Part shown: in pieces, positions 17,061-25,450 of the stretch | Layout of the letters: every line of letters begins with the position of its first letter | How positions within the stretch are numbered: position 1 is the stretch's first letter | Assembly: GCA_032907525.1 (NCBI GenBank) | Contig: JAJJPM010000005.1 | Span: forward strand, 11,260-75,259 | Origin: JAHJQQ01 sp032907525 | Lineage (GTDB): Bacteria > Pseudomonadota > Gammaproteobacteria > Thiohalobacterales > Thiohalobacteraceae | Direction: 5' to 3' | Length of the DNA stretch: 64,000 bases | The notes under the pieces: generated by a model | The model's database searches: none | Told to the model about the DNA's origin: nothing | What the model saw: only the letters and a program-made list of their open reading frames with translations | Made by a program: the position numbers and the translations under genes

Positions 17061-19160
17061 TCAGTCCCGCACCCAGCCCTCGACCAGCCGGGTCGGTTCG
17101 TGCGGCGCCTCGGACAGCGGCGGGTGGATGCGGCCGCCGAGGGCGCGGCGGGAAACGCGCAGGGTGTCGAACACCAGCACCCAGGTGAGCACCAGGAACA
17201 GCATGGTCAGCACCGCGTCCAGGCGGTCGTTGAAGATCAGCTGCTGCGTCTGGGCGACCTTCTCGGGCGGGATCGCGCCGCTGGCGAGCCGGGTGGCGAG
17301 CTCGTTGGCGTGGGCGATGAAGCCGATGCGTGGCTCGGGGCTGAACAGCTTCTCCCAGGCGGCGGTGGAGGTGATGGTCACCAGCCAGGTCAGCGGCACG
17401 GCCGTGACCCAGACGTAGCGCACCTTGCCCGACTTGATCAGGATGGTGGTCGCCACGCACAGCGCGATGGCGGCGAGCATTTGATTGGAGATGCCGAACA
17501 GCGGCCACAGGCTGTTGATGCCGCCGAGCGGATCGAGCGTGCCCATGTAGAGGAAATAGCCCCAGGCCATCACCACCAGCGCGCTGGTGAACAGTACGCC
17601 GGGGTACCACGAGGTACGGCCCAGCGCGGGGACGAGATTGCCGAGCATATCCTGCAGCATGAAGCGCGCGACGCGCGTGCCGGCGTCCAGGGTGGTGAGG
17701 ATGAACAGCGCCTCGAACATGATGGCGAAGTGGTACCACATGGCCAGCAGGCCGGCGCCGAAGGCGGAGGCGAAGATACTGGCCATGCCGACGGCGAGCG
17801 AGGGCGCGCCGCCGGTGCGCGCGAACAGTGTCGCCTCGCCCATCTCGCGCGCCAGCGCCTCCATCTGCTCGACGGTGACGGGGAACCCCCAGCTGGAGAT
17901 GGTCGCGACCGCGGCGGCGGGGTCGGCGCCGACGATGCCGGCCGGGCTGTTGATGGCGAAGAACACGCCGGGGTCGAGCACGCAGGCGGCGACCATGGCC
18001 ATGACGGCGACGAAGGATTCCATCATCATGCCGCCGTAGCCGATCATGCGCATGTCGCGCTCGTTGGCGAGCAGCTTGGGCGTGGTGCCGGACGCGATCA
18101 GCGCGTGGAAGCCGGAGATGGCGCCGCAGGCGATGGTGATGAACACGAAGGGGAACAGCGTGCCGCCGAAGATGGGGCCGGTGCCGTCGATGAACTGGGT
18201 GAGCGCCGGCATCTTCATGTCGGGGCGCAGGACGACGATGGCGACCGCCAGCGCGATCACCGTGCCGAGCTTCATGAAGGTCGAGAGATAATCGCGCGGC
18301 GCCAGCAGCAGCCACACCGGCAGCACGGCCGCGGCGAAGCCGTAGGCGATCACCATCAGGGCGAGATCGGGCGCGGCGTAGTCGAACCAGCCGCGCAGAC
18401 CCGGCTGATCGTCCACCCAGCCGCCGCCCCACACCGCGAACAGCAGCAGCGCCAGTCCCAGGACGGAGCCCTCCAGCACGCGCCCGGGGCGGATGTTGCG
18501 CATGTACAGCCCGACGAGGATGGCGATGGGAATGGTCGCCGCCACGGTCGAGGTCGCCCACGGGCTGTGCTTCATGGCGTTGACGACCACCAGCCCCAGC
18601 ACGGCGATGAGGATGATCATGATGGTCATCACGCCGAGCAGCGCCGCCACGCCGCCGACCGGCCCGAGCTCGTCGCGCGCCATCTGGCCGAGCGAGCGGC
18701 CGTTGCGGCGCGTGGAGAAGAACAGGATCACGAAGTCCTGCACGCAGCCGCCGAGCACGGCGCCGATGAGGATCCACAGCGTGCCCGGCAGATAGCCGAA
18801 CTGCGCGGCCAGGGTCGGGCCGATCAGCGGGCCGGGGCCGGCGATGGCGGCGAAGTGGTGGCCGAAGACGATCCACTTGTTGGTCGGCACGAAGTCGCGG
18901 CCGTCGTCGAAACGTTCCGCCGGCGTCGCGCGCGTCGGATCGAGCACCAGCACCTTGGCCGCGATGAAGGCGCTGTAGAAACGGTAGCCGATGGCGAACA
19001 CGCACACCGCCGCGACGATGAACCACAGGCTGTTGATGCTCTCGCCGCGGTGCAGGGCGATGCCGCCCACCGCGGAGGCGCCGATGACGGCGACGGCGAA
19101 CCAGATCAGCATGCCGAGCGGGGTCAGCGGGCGCGGTCGGGTGTCAGCGGGAACGGACAT
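17061..19160 (-). CDS. cstA: Carbon starvation protein CstA (peptide/pyruvate transporter family)
   Basis: A 699-residue integral membrane protein with many hydrophobic helices. Family segments include FVPTNKWIVFGHHFAAIAGPGPLIGPTLA and FGGTLFPFVFITIACGAISGFHALI. A GGAGGA ribosome site precedes the ATG. CstA proteins import peptides or pyruvate under carbon limitation; the substrate here is not determined. A long inverted repeat (19309-19383) lies about 150 nt upstream of the start and could be in the leader. Confidence 0.95.
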   Translation of the reverse strand: MSVPADTRPRPLTPLGMLIWFAVAVIGASAVGGIALHRGESINSLWFIVAAVCVFAIGYRFYSAFIAAKVLVLDPTRATPAERFDDGRDFVPTNKWIVFGHHFAAIAGPGPLIGPTLAAQFGYLPGTLWILIGAVLGGCVQDFVILFFSTRRNGRSLGQMARDELGPVGGVAALLGVMTIMIILIAVLGLVVVNAMKHSPWATSTVAATIPIAILVGLYMRNIRPGRVLEGSVLGLALLLFAVWGGGWVDDQPGLRGWFDYAAPDLALMVIAYGFAAAVLPVWLLLAPRDYLSTFMKLGTVIALAVAIVVLRPDMKMPALTQFIDGTGPIFGGTLFPFVFITIACGAISGFHALIASGTTPKLLANERDMRMIGYGGMMMESFVAVMAMVAACVLDPGVFFAINSPAGIVGADPAAAVATISSWGFPVTVEQMEALAREMGEATLFARTGGAPSLAVGMASIFASAFGAGLLAMWYHFAIMFEALFILTTLDAGTRVARFMLQDMLGNLVPALGRTSWYPGVLFTSALVVMAWGYFLYMGTLDPLGGINSLWPLFGISNQMLAAIALCVATTILIKSGKVRYVWVTAVPLTWLVTITSTAAWEKLFSPEPRIGFIAHANELATRLASGAIPPEKVAQTQQLIFNDRLDAVLTMLFLVLTWVLVFDTLRVSRRALGGRIHPPLSEAPHEPTRLVEGWVRD

Positions 19161-19537
19161 GGCTCGGGTCCTCCGGTGCGGGACGGGCGTGGCGCCCCGG
19201 CTCGTTGTTCGACGGTTCGGTCGGTGGATTATTCACTACGGTGGGCGAGATGCAAATGCGGAGCAGGCCCTGCGCACGCAGCCCGTAGAGGGCTGTAGTG
19301 GCTGACATGCTCCGGCGGTTCCGTTCATCGCTCCGCCTCCGGCTGTCGCAAGTCGGCTGCGCGATGAACGGAACCGCCGGAGCGCTGAGCCCCACGCAGG
19401 AGGTGAATCCGCGAGGGTGTAAACCCATGGCATCCGGCAGCCGGCCGGCCGCCCTGCGCCACGCTTGGTTGTCACTCCGCACACAGACACATCCGGCACA
19501 CGGAGCTCGATGCGGACAACAGCCGGCTACCAGGTAT
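19161..19537. other. 377-nt intergenic region upstream of cstA
   Basis: No convincing gene. It separates the cstA start from the stop of the DUF2782 gene, both on the minus strand, and should hold the cstA promoter. The main structure is the inverted repeat at 19309-19383. Confidence 0.6.
19309..19383. repeat. Perfect 22-bp inverted repeat with 31-nt loop upstream of cstA
   Basis: Arms 19309-19330 (GCTCCGGCGGTTCCGTTCAT plus CG) and 19362-19383 are perfect reverse complements. The loop CTCCGCCTCC...GGCTGCG can fold further. No U-run follows on either strand, so a simple terminator is unlikely; a leader hairpin or a mobile palindromic element are the alternatives. Confidence 0.9.
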
Positions 19538-19888
19538 CTACCAGCGGAAGATCACCCAGCTCGGCACCAGGATCTTGGGGTCCAGTTCGTTGCGGCGGGT
19601 TTCCAGGCTGCCGTCGCCGTCGGCGTCGACGAGGTAGTACGGCACGCCGCGGCTGGGCGTGACCTTGATCATGTAGAGTTCGCCGCTGATGCGGTATTCC
19701 TCGACCGTGCGGTCGGCCTTGCGGATGATGGTCACCTCCGGTTCGATGCCCTCGCGTTCGTCGGCGGGCATGGCCGGCGGCGGTGGTGCGTCGGGGGCGG
19801 CCTGGGGCGGTGCGGCGGATTCGTCCTGCGCCATCAGCCTGGCGGAGAACAGGGACAGCAGGGCGGCGGTGAGCAGTAGGCGTGTCAT
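19538..19888 (-). CDS. DUF2782 family exported protein
   Basis: A 116-residue protein starting MTRLLLTAALLSLFSARLMA, a cleavable signal peptide, then a Pro/Ala-rich linker and a compact domain (EPEVTIIRKADRTVEEYRIS, LYMIKVTPSRGVPYYLVD) characteristic of DUF2782. Proteins of this family sit next to polA in many gammaproteobacteria; function unknown. It is 7 nt downstream of the LOG-family gene on the same strand. A longer upstream start would overlap that gene and lacks a signal-like N-terminus. Confidence 0.82.
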   Translation of the reverse strand: MTRLLLTAALLSLFSARLMAQDESAAPPQAAPDAPPPPAMPADEREGIEPEVTIIRKADRTVEEYRISGELYMIKVTPSRGVPYYLVDADGDGSLETRRNELDPKILVPSWVIFRW

Positions 19889-19895
19889 GGCGTGA

Positions 19896-20621
<726 letters not shown>

Positions 20622-20715
20622 GGGTTTCTTCGCCGGGGCCGCGGGAAGCCGGGTGGACGCGCATGATAGCATGTAAGCCCTCTGCGGCAGACACGCGACA
20701 AAAGGCACGACCGGC

Positions 20716-23427
20716 ATGGCGACACCGACTTCGACCCCTCTGGTGCTGGTGGACGGTTCGTCCTATCTCTATCGCGCCTTCCACGCCCTGCCGCCGCTGA
20801 CCAACTCGCGCAACGAGCCGACGGGTGCGGTGTACGGCGTCGCCAACATGCTGCGCAAGCTGCTCGCCGACTACGCGCCCGAGCACATTGCGGTGGTCTT
20901 CGACGCCAGGGGCAGGACCTTCCGCGACGACATGTTCGAGCACTACAAGGCCAATCGCCCGCCCATGCCGGACGATCTGGCCGCGCAGATCGAACCGCTG
21001 CACGCGCTGGTCGCGGCCATGGGCTTCCCCATCCTGCAGGTGCCCGGCGTCGAGGCGGACGACGTCATCGGCACGCTGGCGCGGCAGGCGGCGGCGCGCG
21101 GCCTGCCGGTGCTGATCTCGACCGGCGACAAGGATATCGCTCAGCTGGTCGACGAGCGCATCACGCTCATCAACACCATGACCAACAGCCGGCTCGACCC
21201 CCAGGGCGTGATCGACAAGTTCGGCGTGCCGCCCGAGCGCATGATCGACTACCTGGCGCTGGTGGGCGACAGCAGCGACAACATCCCCGGCGTGCCCAAG
21301 GTCGGCCCCAAGACCGCCGCCAAATGGCTGGCCGAATACGGCAGTCTGGACGCGATCATCGCCCGTGCCGGCGAGATCGGCGGCAAGGTCGGCGAGAGCC
21401 TGCGCGAGCACCTCGACCAGCTCCGGCTGTCGCGCGAACTCGCCACCATCCGCTGCGACCTCGAGCTCGACCAGGGCATCGACGACCTGCGCATGCGCGC
21501 CCCCGATCGCGGGCGGCTGCGCGAACTGCTCGAGCATCTGGAGTTCAACGCCTGGCTGCGGCAGCTCGACGCGGCCGACGACCCGGCACCGCCGTCGACG
21601 CAGCCCGTCCCGAAGACGGCGTCCGACTACGAGACCGTACTGACCGAGGCGGCGCTGGAGCGCTGGCTGGAACGGCTGCGCACCGCCGGGCTGTTCGCCT
21701 TCGACACCGAGACCACCAGCCTCGACTACATGCAGGCGCGCATCGTCGGCGTATCCTTCGCCGTCGAGCCGGGCGAGGCCGCCTACGTGCCGCTGGCGCA
21801 TGCTTACGTCGGCGCGCCCGCCCAGCTCGACCGCGACGCGGCGCTGGAGAAGCTGCGGCCCCTGCTGGAGAGCGACGCGCACCGCAAGGTCGGCCAGAAC
21901 CTCAAATACGACATGAGCGTACTCGCCAACCACGGCATCGAACTCGCCGGCATCGCTTTCGACACCATGCTGGAGTCCTACGTCCTCGACAGTATCGCGA
22001 CGCGCCACGACATGGATTCGCTGGCCCTGAAATACCTCGACCACAAGACCATCACCTACGAGGAGGTGGCCGGCAAGGGCGCGAAGCAGCTCAGCTTCGA
22101 CCAGGTGCCCATCGAGGCCGCCGCGCCCTATGCGGCGGAGGATGCCGACATCACCCTGCGCCTGCACCGGGCGCTGTGGCCGCGGCTGGAACGGGAGCCG
22201 GCGCTGGTGCGTGTATTCCGCGACGTCGATCTGCCGCTGGTGCCGGTGCTGTCGCGCATGGAGCGCACCGGCGTGCTGGTCGACACCGGCATGCTGGCGC
22301 GGCAGAGCCGCGAACTCGCGGAGCGTCTGCGGGAGCTCGAGGCCGAGGCGCAGCGTGTCGCCGGCCAGCCCTTCAATCTCGCCTCGCCCAAGCAGATCCA
22401 GGAGATCCTCTACGACAAACAGGGGCTCCCGGTGCTCGCCAAGACGCCCAAGGGCGCGCCGTCGACGGCGGAGAACGTGCTCGCGGAGCTGGCGCTGGAT
22501 TATCCGCTGCCGAAGCTGATCCTCGATCACCGCGCCCTGTCGAAGCTGAAATCGACCTATACCGACCGGCTGCCCGAGCAGGTCGATGCGCGCACCGGCC
22601 GCGTGCACACCTCCTATCAGCAGGCGGTGGCGGCCACCGGCCGGCTGTCGTCCACCGATCCGAACCTGCAGAACATCCCGGTGCGCACCGAGGAGGGCCG
22701 GCGCATCCGTCAGGCCTTCATCGCGCCGCCGGGGCACCGCATCGTCGCTGCCGACTATTCGCAGATCGAGCTGCGCATCATGGCGCACCTGTCGCAGGAC
22801 GCGGGCCTGCTGCAGGCCTTCGCCGACGGCGAGGACATTCACCGCGCCACGGCCGCCGAGGTCTTCGGCGTGGCGCGCGAGCGGGTCACGCCGGACCAGC
22901 GCCGCTCCGCCAAGGCCATCAACTTCGGGCTGATCTACGGCATGTCGGCCTTCGGCCTGGCGAAGCAGCTCGGCATCGACCGCAATGCTGCGCAGGATTA
23001 CGTCGACCGCTACTTCGCGCGCTACCCGGGCGTGAAGGCCTACATGGACGCGACGCGCGCGCGGGCGCACGAGCAGGGCTATGTCGAAACCGTGTTCGGC
23101 CGGCGGCTGTATCTGCCGGAGATCAACGTGCGCAACCAGCAGCGCCGCAACGCCGCGGAGCGCACCGCCATCAACGCGCCCATGCAGGGCACGGCGGCCG
23201 ACATCATCAAGCTCGCCATGATCCGCGCCGACGCCTGGCTGCGCGAGGACGGGGTGCGGGCGCGCATGATCATGCAGGTCCATGACGAGCTGGTGTTCGA
23301 GGTGGCGGAGGCGGACGTGGACCGGCTTCAGTCCGGTATCCTGCGCTGCATGCGCGGGGCCGCGGAACTTCTCGTGCCGCTGGAGGTCGATGTCGGTGTC
23401 GGCGCCAACTGGGACGAGGCGCATTGA
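20716..23427 (+). CDS. polA: DNA polymerase I
   Basis: A 903-residue protein of the expected length. The order is 5'-3' exonuclease (residues 1-290; VDGSSYLYRAFHAL, VFDARGRTFRDD, GVEADDVIGTLA), 3'-5' exonuclease (about 310-490; FAFDTETTSLDYM, with the catalytic DxE present) and A-family polymerase (about 520-903; RLSSTDPNLQNIPVRTEEGR, ADYSQIELRIMAHLS, RRSAKAINFGLIYGMS, QVHDELVFEV). All three activities look intact. It is followed by a probable small RNA and then engB on the opposite strand, the same order as in E. coli and Pseudomonas. Confidence 0.98.
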   Translation: MATPTSTPLVLVDGSSYLYRAFHALPPLTNSRNEPTGAVYGVANMLRKLLADYAPEHIAVVFDARGRTFRDDMFEHYKANRPPMPDDLAAQIEPLHALVAAMGFPILQVPGVEADDVIGTLARQAAARGLPVLISTGDKDIAQLVDERITLINTMTNSRLDPQGVIDKFGVPPERMIDYLALVGDSSDNIPGVPKVGPKTAAKWLAEYGSLDAIIARAGEIGGKVGESLREHLDQLRLSRELATIRCDLELDQGIDDLRMRAPDRGRLRELLEHLEFNAWLRQLDAADDPAPPSTQPVPKTASDYETVLTEAALERWLERLRTAGLFAFDTETTSLDYMQARIVGVSFAVEPGEAAYVPLAHAYVGAPAQLDRDAALEKLRPLLESDAHRKVGQNLKYDMSVLANHGIELAGIAFDTMLESYVLDSIATRHDMDSLALKYLDHKTITYEEVAGKGAKQLSFDQVPIEAAAPYAAEDADITLRLHRALWPRLEREPALVRVFRDVDLPLVPVLSRMERTGVLVDTGMLARQSRELAERLRELEAEAQRVAGQPFNLASPKQIQEILYDKQGLPVLAKTPKGAPSTAENVLAELALDYPLPKLILDHRALSKLKSTYTDRLPEQVDARTGRVHTSYQQAVAATGRLSSTDPNLQNIPVRTEEGRRIRQAFIAPPGHRIVAADYSQIELRIMAHLSQDAGLLQAFADGEDIHRATAAEVFGVARERVTPDQRRSAKAINFGLIYGMSAFGLAKQLGIDRNAAQDYVDRYFARYPGVKAYMDATRARAHEQGYVETVFGRRLYLPEINVRNQQRRNAAERTAINAPMQGTAADIIKLAMIRADAWLREDGVRARMIMQVHDELVFEVAEADVDRLQSGILRCMRGAAELLVPLEVDVGVGANWDEAH

Positions 23428-23629
23428 GCGGGGAGTCGATACGGGATGTCGGCCGAAGACGTACAGTCCGTCAATGTATCGACGCTTTATGACCGCAGCG
23501 GTTTTCCGAATGGCGAAATTTTTTGCCGAAGGGTTCGAATGCATGCCCCGGAGGCGTGGTCTAGAATTGAATGCGAGTGCTGGAAGGCTGTAACGACACG
23601 TTGATCGCGAGGTGATCGGTAGATTCAGG

Positions 23630-23751
23630 CGAAGTGAGTTTTTCGATCCCGTTCTTCCTCCCTAGAACGGGATTTCCCCCAACCCGGTATCCCCAAGCCG
23701 GGTGGTGTTGACCCCGGTACTCCCCCCCCTTGAATACCGGGGTTTCTTTTT
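23630..23751 (+). ncRNA. Candidate small RNA in the polA-engB gap (Spot 42/ErsA position)
   Basis: Between polA and engB lie three consecutive hairpins: 23646-23673 (ATCCCGTTCT / AGAACGGGAT), 23682-23703 (ACCCGG / CCGGGT) and 23711-23743 (ACCCCGGTA / TACCGGGGT) followed by a U-rich tail, which is an intrinsic terminator. Unpaired C-rich stretches (TTCCTCCCT in loop 1, TTTCCCCCA between hairpins) would suit pairing with Shine-Dalgarno sequences. In E. coli (spf) and Pseudomonas (ersA) a trans-acting sRNA is encoded exactly here. The 5' end is uncertain; TAGATT at 23620 or TAGAAT at 23562 could be -10 elements. Homology of the sequence itself is not claimed. Confidence 0.6.
23711..23751 (+). 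terminator. Intrinsic terminator of the polA-engB intergenic transcript
   Basis: A 9-bp stem ACCCCGGTA / TACCGGGGT with a C-rich loop is followed by TTCTTTTTG. This is the clearest intrinsic terminator in the window. It would end the candidate sRNA and also polA read-through. Confidence 0.85.
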
Positions 23752-23776
23752 GCCCGCCGTCCGGAGAGATCCTTTT

Positions 23777-23880
23777 AGCCACGAAACCCACGAAATCCAC
23801 GAAACAATAATGATGGCCACATGGGCGGTCGGTCCATAAGGAAAAAACGTTTCGTGGGTTTCGTGGATTTCGTGGCCATC
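23777..23880. repeat. Intergenic inverted repeat, family A (copy 3)
   Basis: Left arm 23777-23805 carries three 9-bp units, CCACGAAAC, CCACGAAAT, CCACGAAAC; right arm 23849-23876 carries their complements, with the two outer unit variants in swapped order. The element sits just before the end of the convergent engB gene. Confidence 0.9.
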
Positions 23881-23892
23881 AAGATGGTTTTC

Positions 23893-24498
23893 TCAGCCCG
23901 GCTCGAGCTCCAGCCACGTCGCGAGCTGCGCGCGGGCGGCTTCGAGGCCGGTGCCGTCGAGGGCGGAGAACAGCTGCACGCTGACCTGCGGGTGCAGGCC
24001 GGCGAGTTCGCGGCGGACCTTCAGTAAGGTGTTCTGCGCCGCGCCGCGCTTGAGCTTGTCGGCCTTGGTGAGCAGCACGTGCACGTCCAGCGCGGCGTCG
24101 CGGCACCAGGCGAGCATCTGCCGGTCGAAGTCGGTCAGCGGATGGCGCACGTCCATCAGCAGCACCAGCCCGACCAGCGACTCGCGGTGCTTCAGATAGG
24201 CGGTGAGGTGGCGCTCCCACTGCGCCTTCACCTCCGGCGGCACCTTGGCATAGCCGTAGCCCGGCAGATCGACGAGGCGCGTATCGTCGGTGACCCGGAA
24301 GAAATTGATGAGCTGTGTGCGGCCGGGCGTCTTGCTGGTGCGCGCCAGGCCCTTGTGGCCGGCGATGGCGTTCAGGGCGCTGGATTTGCCGGCGTTGGAG
24401 CGCCCGGCGAAGGCGGCCTCCCGGCCCGCGTCGGCCGGGGCCTGGCCGAGGCGGGCGGCGCTGGTGACGAACTGGGCGGCGGCGAAGGGGTTTTTCAT
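23893..24498 (-). CDS. engB: Ribosome biogenesis GTPase EngB (YihA/YsxC)
   Basis: A 201-residue GTPase. G1 GRSNAGKS, G3 DLPGYGYAKV, G4 TKAD and the switch segment TSKTPGRTQLINFF are those of EngB, needed for 50S assembly. The ATG before KNPFAAAQF gives the usual family length; a 10-residue extension upstream is less likely. It is divergent from the cytochrome c4 gene and convergent with polA, the conserved gammaproteobacterial arrangement. Confidence 0.95.
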   Translation of the reverse strand: MKNPFAAAQFVTSAARLGQAPADAGREAAFAGRSNAGKSSALNAIAGHKGLARTSKTPGRTQLINFFRVTDDTRLVDLPGYGYAKVPPEVKAQWERHLTAYLKHRESLVGLVLLMDVRHPLTDFDRQMLAWCRDAALDVHVLLTKADKLKRGAAQNTLLKVRRELAGLHPQVSVQLFSALDGTGLEAARAQLATWLELEPG

Positions 24499-24673
24499 GG
24501 CTGCGCATTGTGGCCGCTCGCCCCGCACTTGTCATGCGACGGCGGGCCCGCGCTTGAACCCGCGGGGCGGTCGCTGGTATAAATGGCGGCTCTCTGTGTC
24601 GGGACTGCCCGGCCGGCCGCGCCTTCGCGCCCCCTTTCCGCATCGCCTCGAGGCTACAGGAGTTGGTTTCACC

Positions 24674-25288
24674 ATGAGCAACCGGTTCGTTTTTGCAGCG
24701 ATTCTCTCCCTTTCCGCGGCTCTGGCCTCGGCCCCGGCGGCGCTGGCCGCCGACGCCACCGCCGGCAAGGCCAAGGCGGCCGCGTGCGCCAGCTGCCACG
24801 GTGCCGACGGCAACAGCCCCAACCCCGAGTGGCCCTCCCTCGCCGGCCAGCACGCCAAGTACATCGCGAAGCAGCTCAAGAACTTCAAGGACGGCGACCG
24901 CAGCAACCCGCTGATGTCGCCCATGGCCGCCGGTCTGTCCGAAGAGGACATGGCCGACATCGCCGCCTATTTCAGCAGCCAGACCCTGGCCGGCGGCAAG
25001 GCGGATCCGGCGCTGGTCGACGCCGGCGAGAAGGTCTACCGCGGGGGCAACGCCACTACCGGCGTCGCGGCCTGCATGGCCTGCCACGGCCCCAACGGCG
25101 CGGGCAATCCGCAGGCCAACTTCCCGAGCCTGTCGGGCCAGCACGCCGCCTACACCGTGCTGCAGCTGAAGGCCTTCCGCGCCGGCCAGCGCGCCAACGA
25201 TGCCGGCAAGATGATGCAGAACATCGCTGCGCGCATGACCGACCAGGAGATCGAAGCGGTCGCTTCCTATATCCAGGGCCTGCGCTGA
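24674..25288 (+). CDS. Diheme cytochrome c4
   Basis: A 204-residue periplasmic protein. Signal peptide MSNRFVFAAILSLSAALASA...ALA, then two class I cytochrome c domains with heme motifs CASCH and CMACH, each with a later Met ligand region (SPMAAGL; GKMMQNIA). Cytochrome c4 donates electrons to terminal oxidases and denitrification enzymes. The resB and ccsA genes that build c-type cytochromes follow directly, and nirS and norC in this window need the same pathway. It is followed by a good terminator. Confidence 0.93.
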   Translation: MSNRFVFAAILSLSAALASAPAALAADATAGKAKAAACASCHGADGNSPNPEWPSLAGQHAKYIAKQLKNFKDGDRSNPLMSPMAAGLSEEDMADIAAYFSSQTLAGGKADPALVDAGEKVYRGGNATTGVAACMACHGPNGAGNPQANFPSLSGQHAAYTVLQLKAFRAGQRANDAGKMMQNIAARMTDQEIEAVASYIQGLR

Positions 25289-25334
25289 TCGTGACCGGGA
25301 GCGGCCGCCGCCCGGGCCGCGACCAGTCGACACG

Positions 25335-25365
25335 AAGGGTGGCCGCAAGCCACCCTTTTTGTTTC
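25335..25365 (+). terminator. Intrinsic terminator after cytochrome c4
   Basis: AAGGGTGGC / GCCACCCTT, a 9-bp stem with a 5-nt loop, followed by a T-run (TTTTTGTTT). Confidence 0.85.
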
Positions 25366-25450
25366 TGTTTGTTTCCTTGAGTTCCTGGGGGGCGAGCCGC
25401 CGGCGGGGCCCGGTGTACAATGGCCGCCGATTCCAGCCGAGGTAGTGTGC

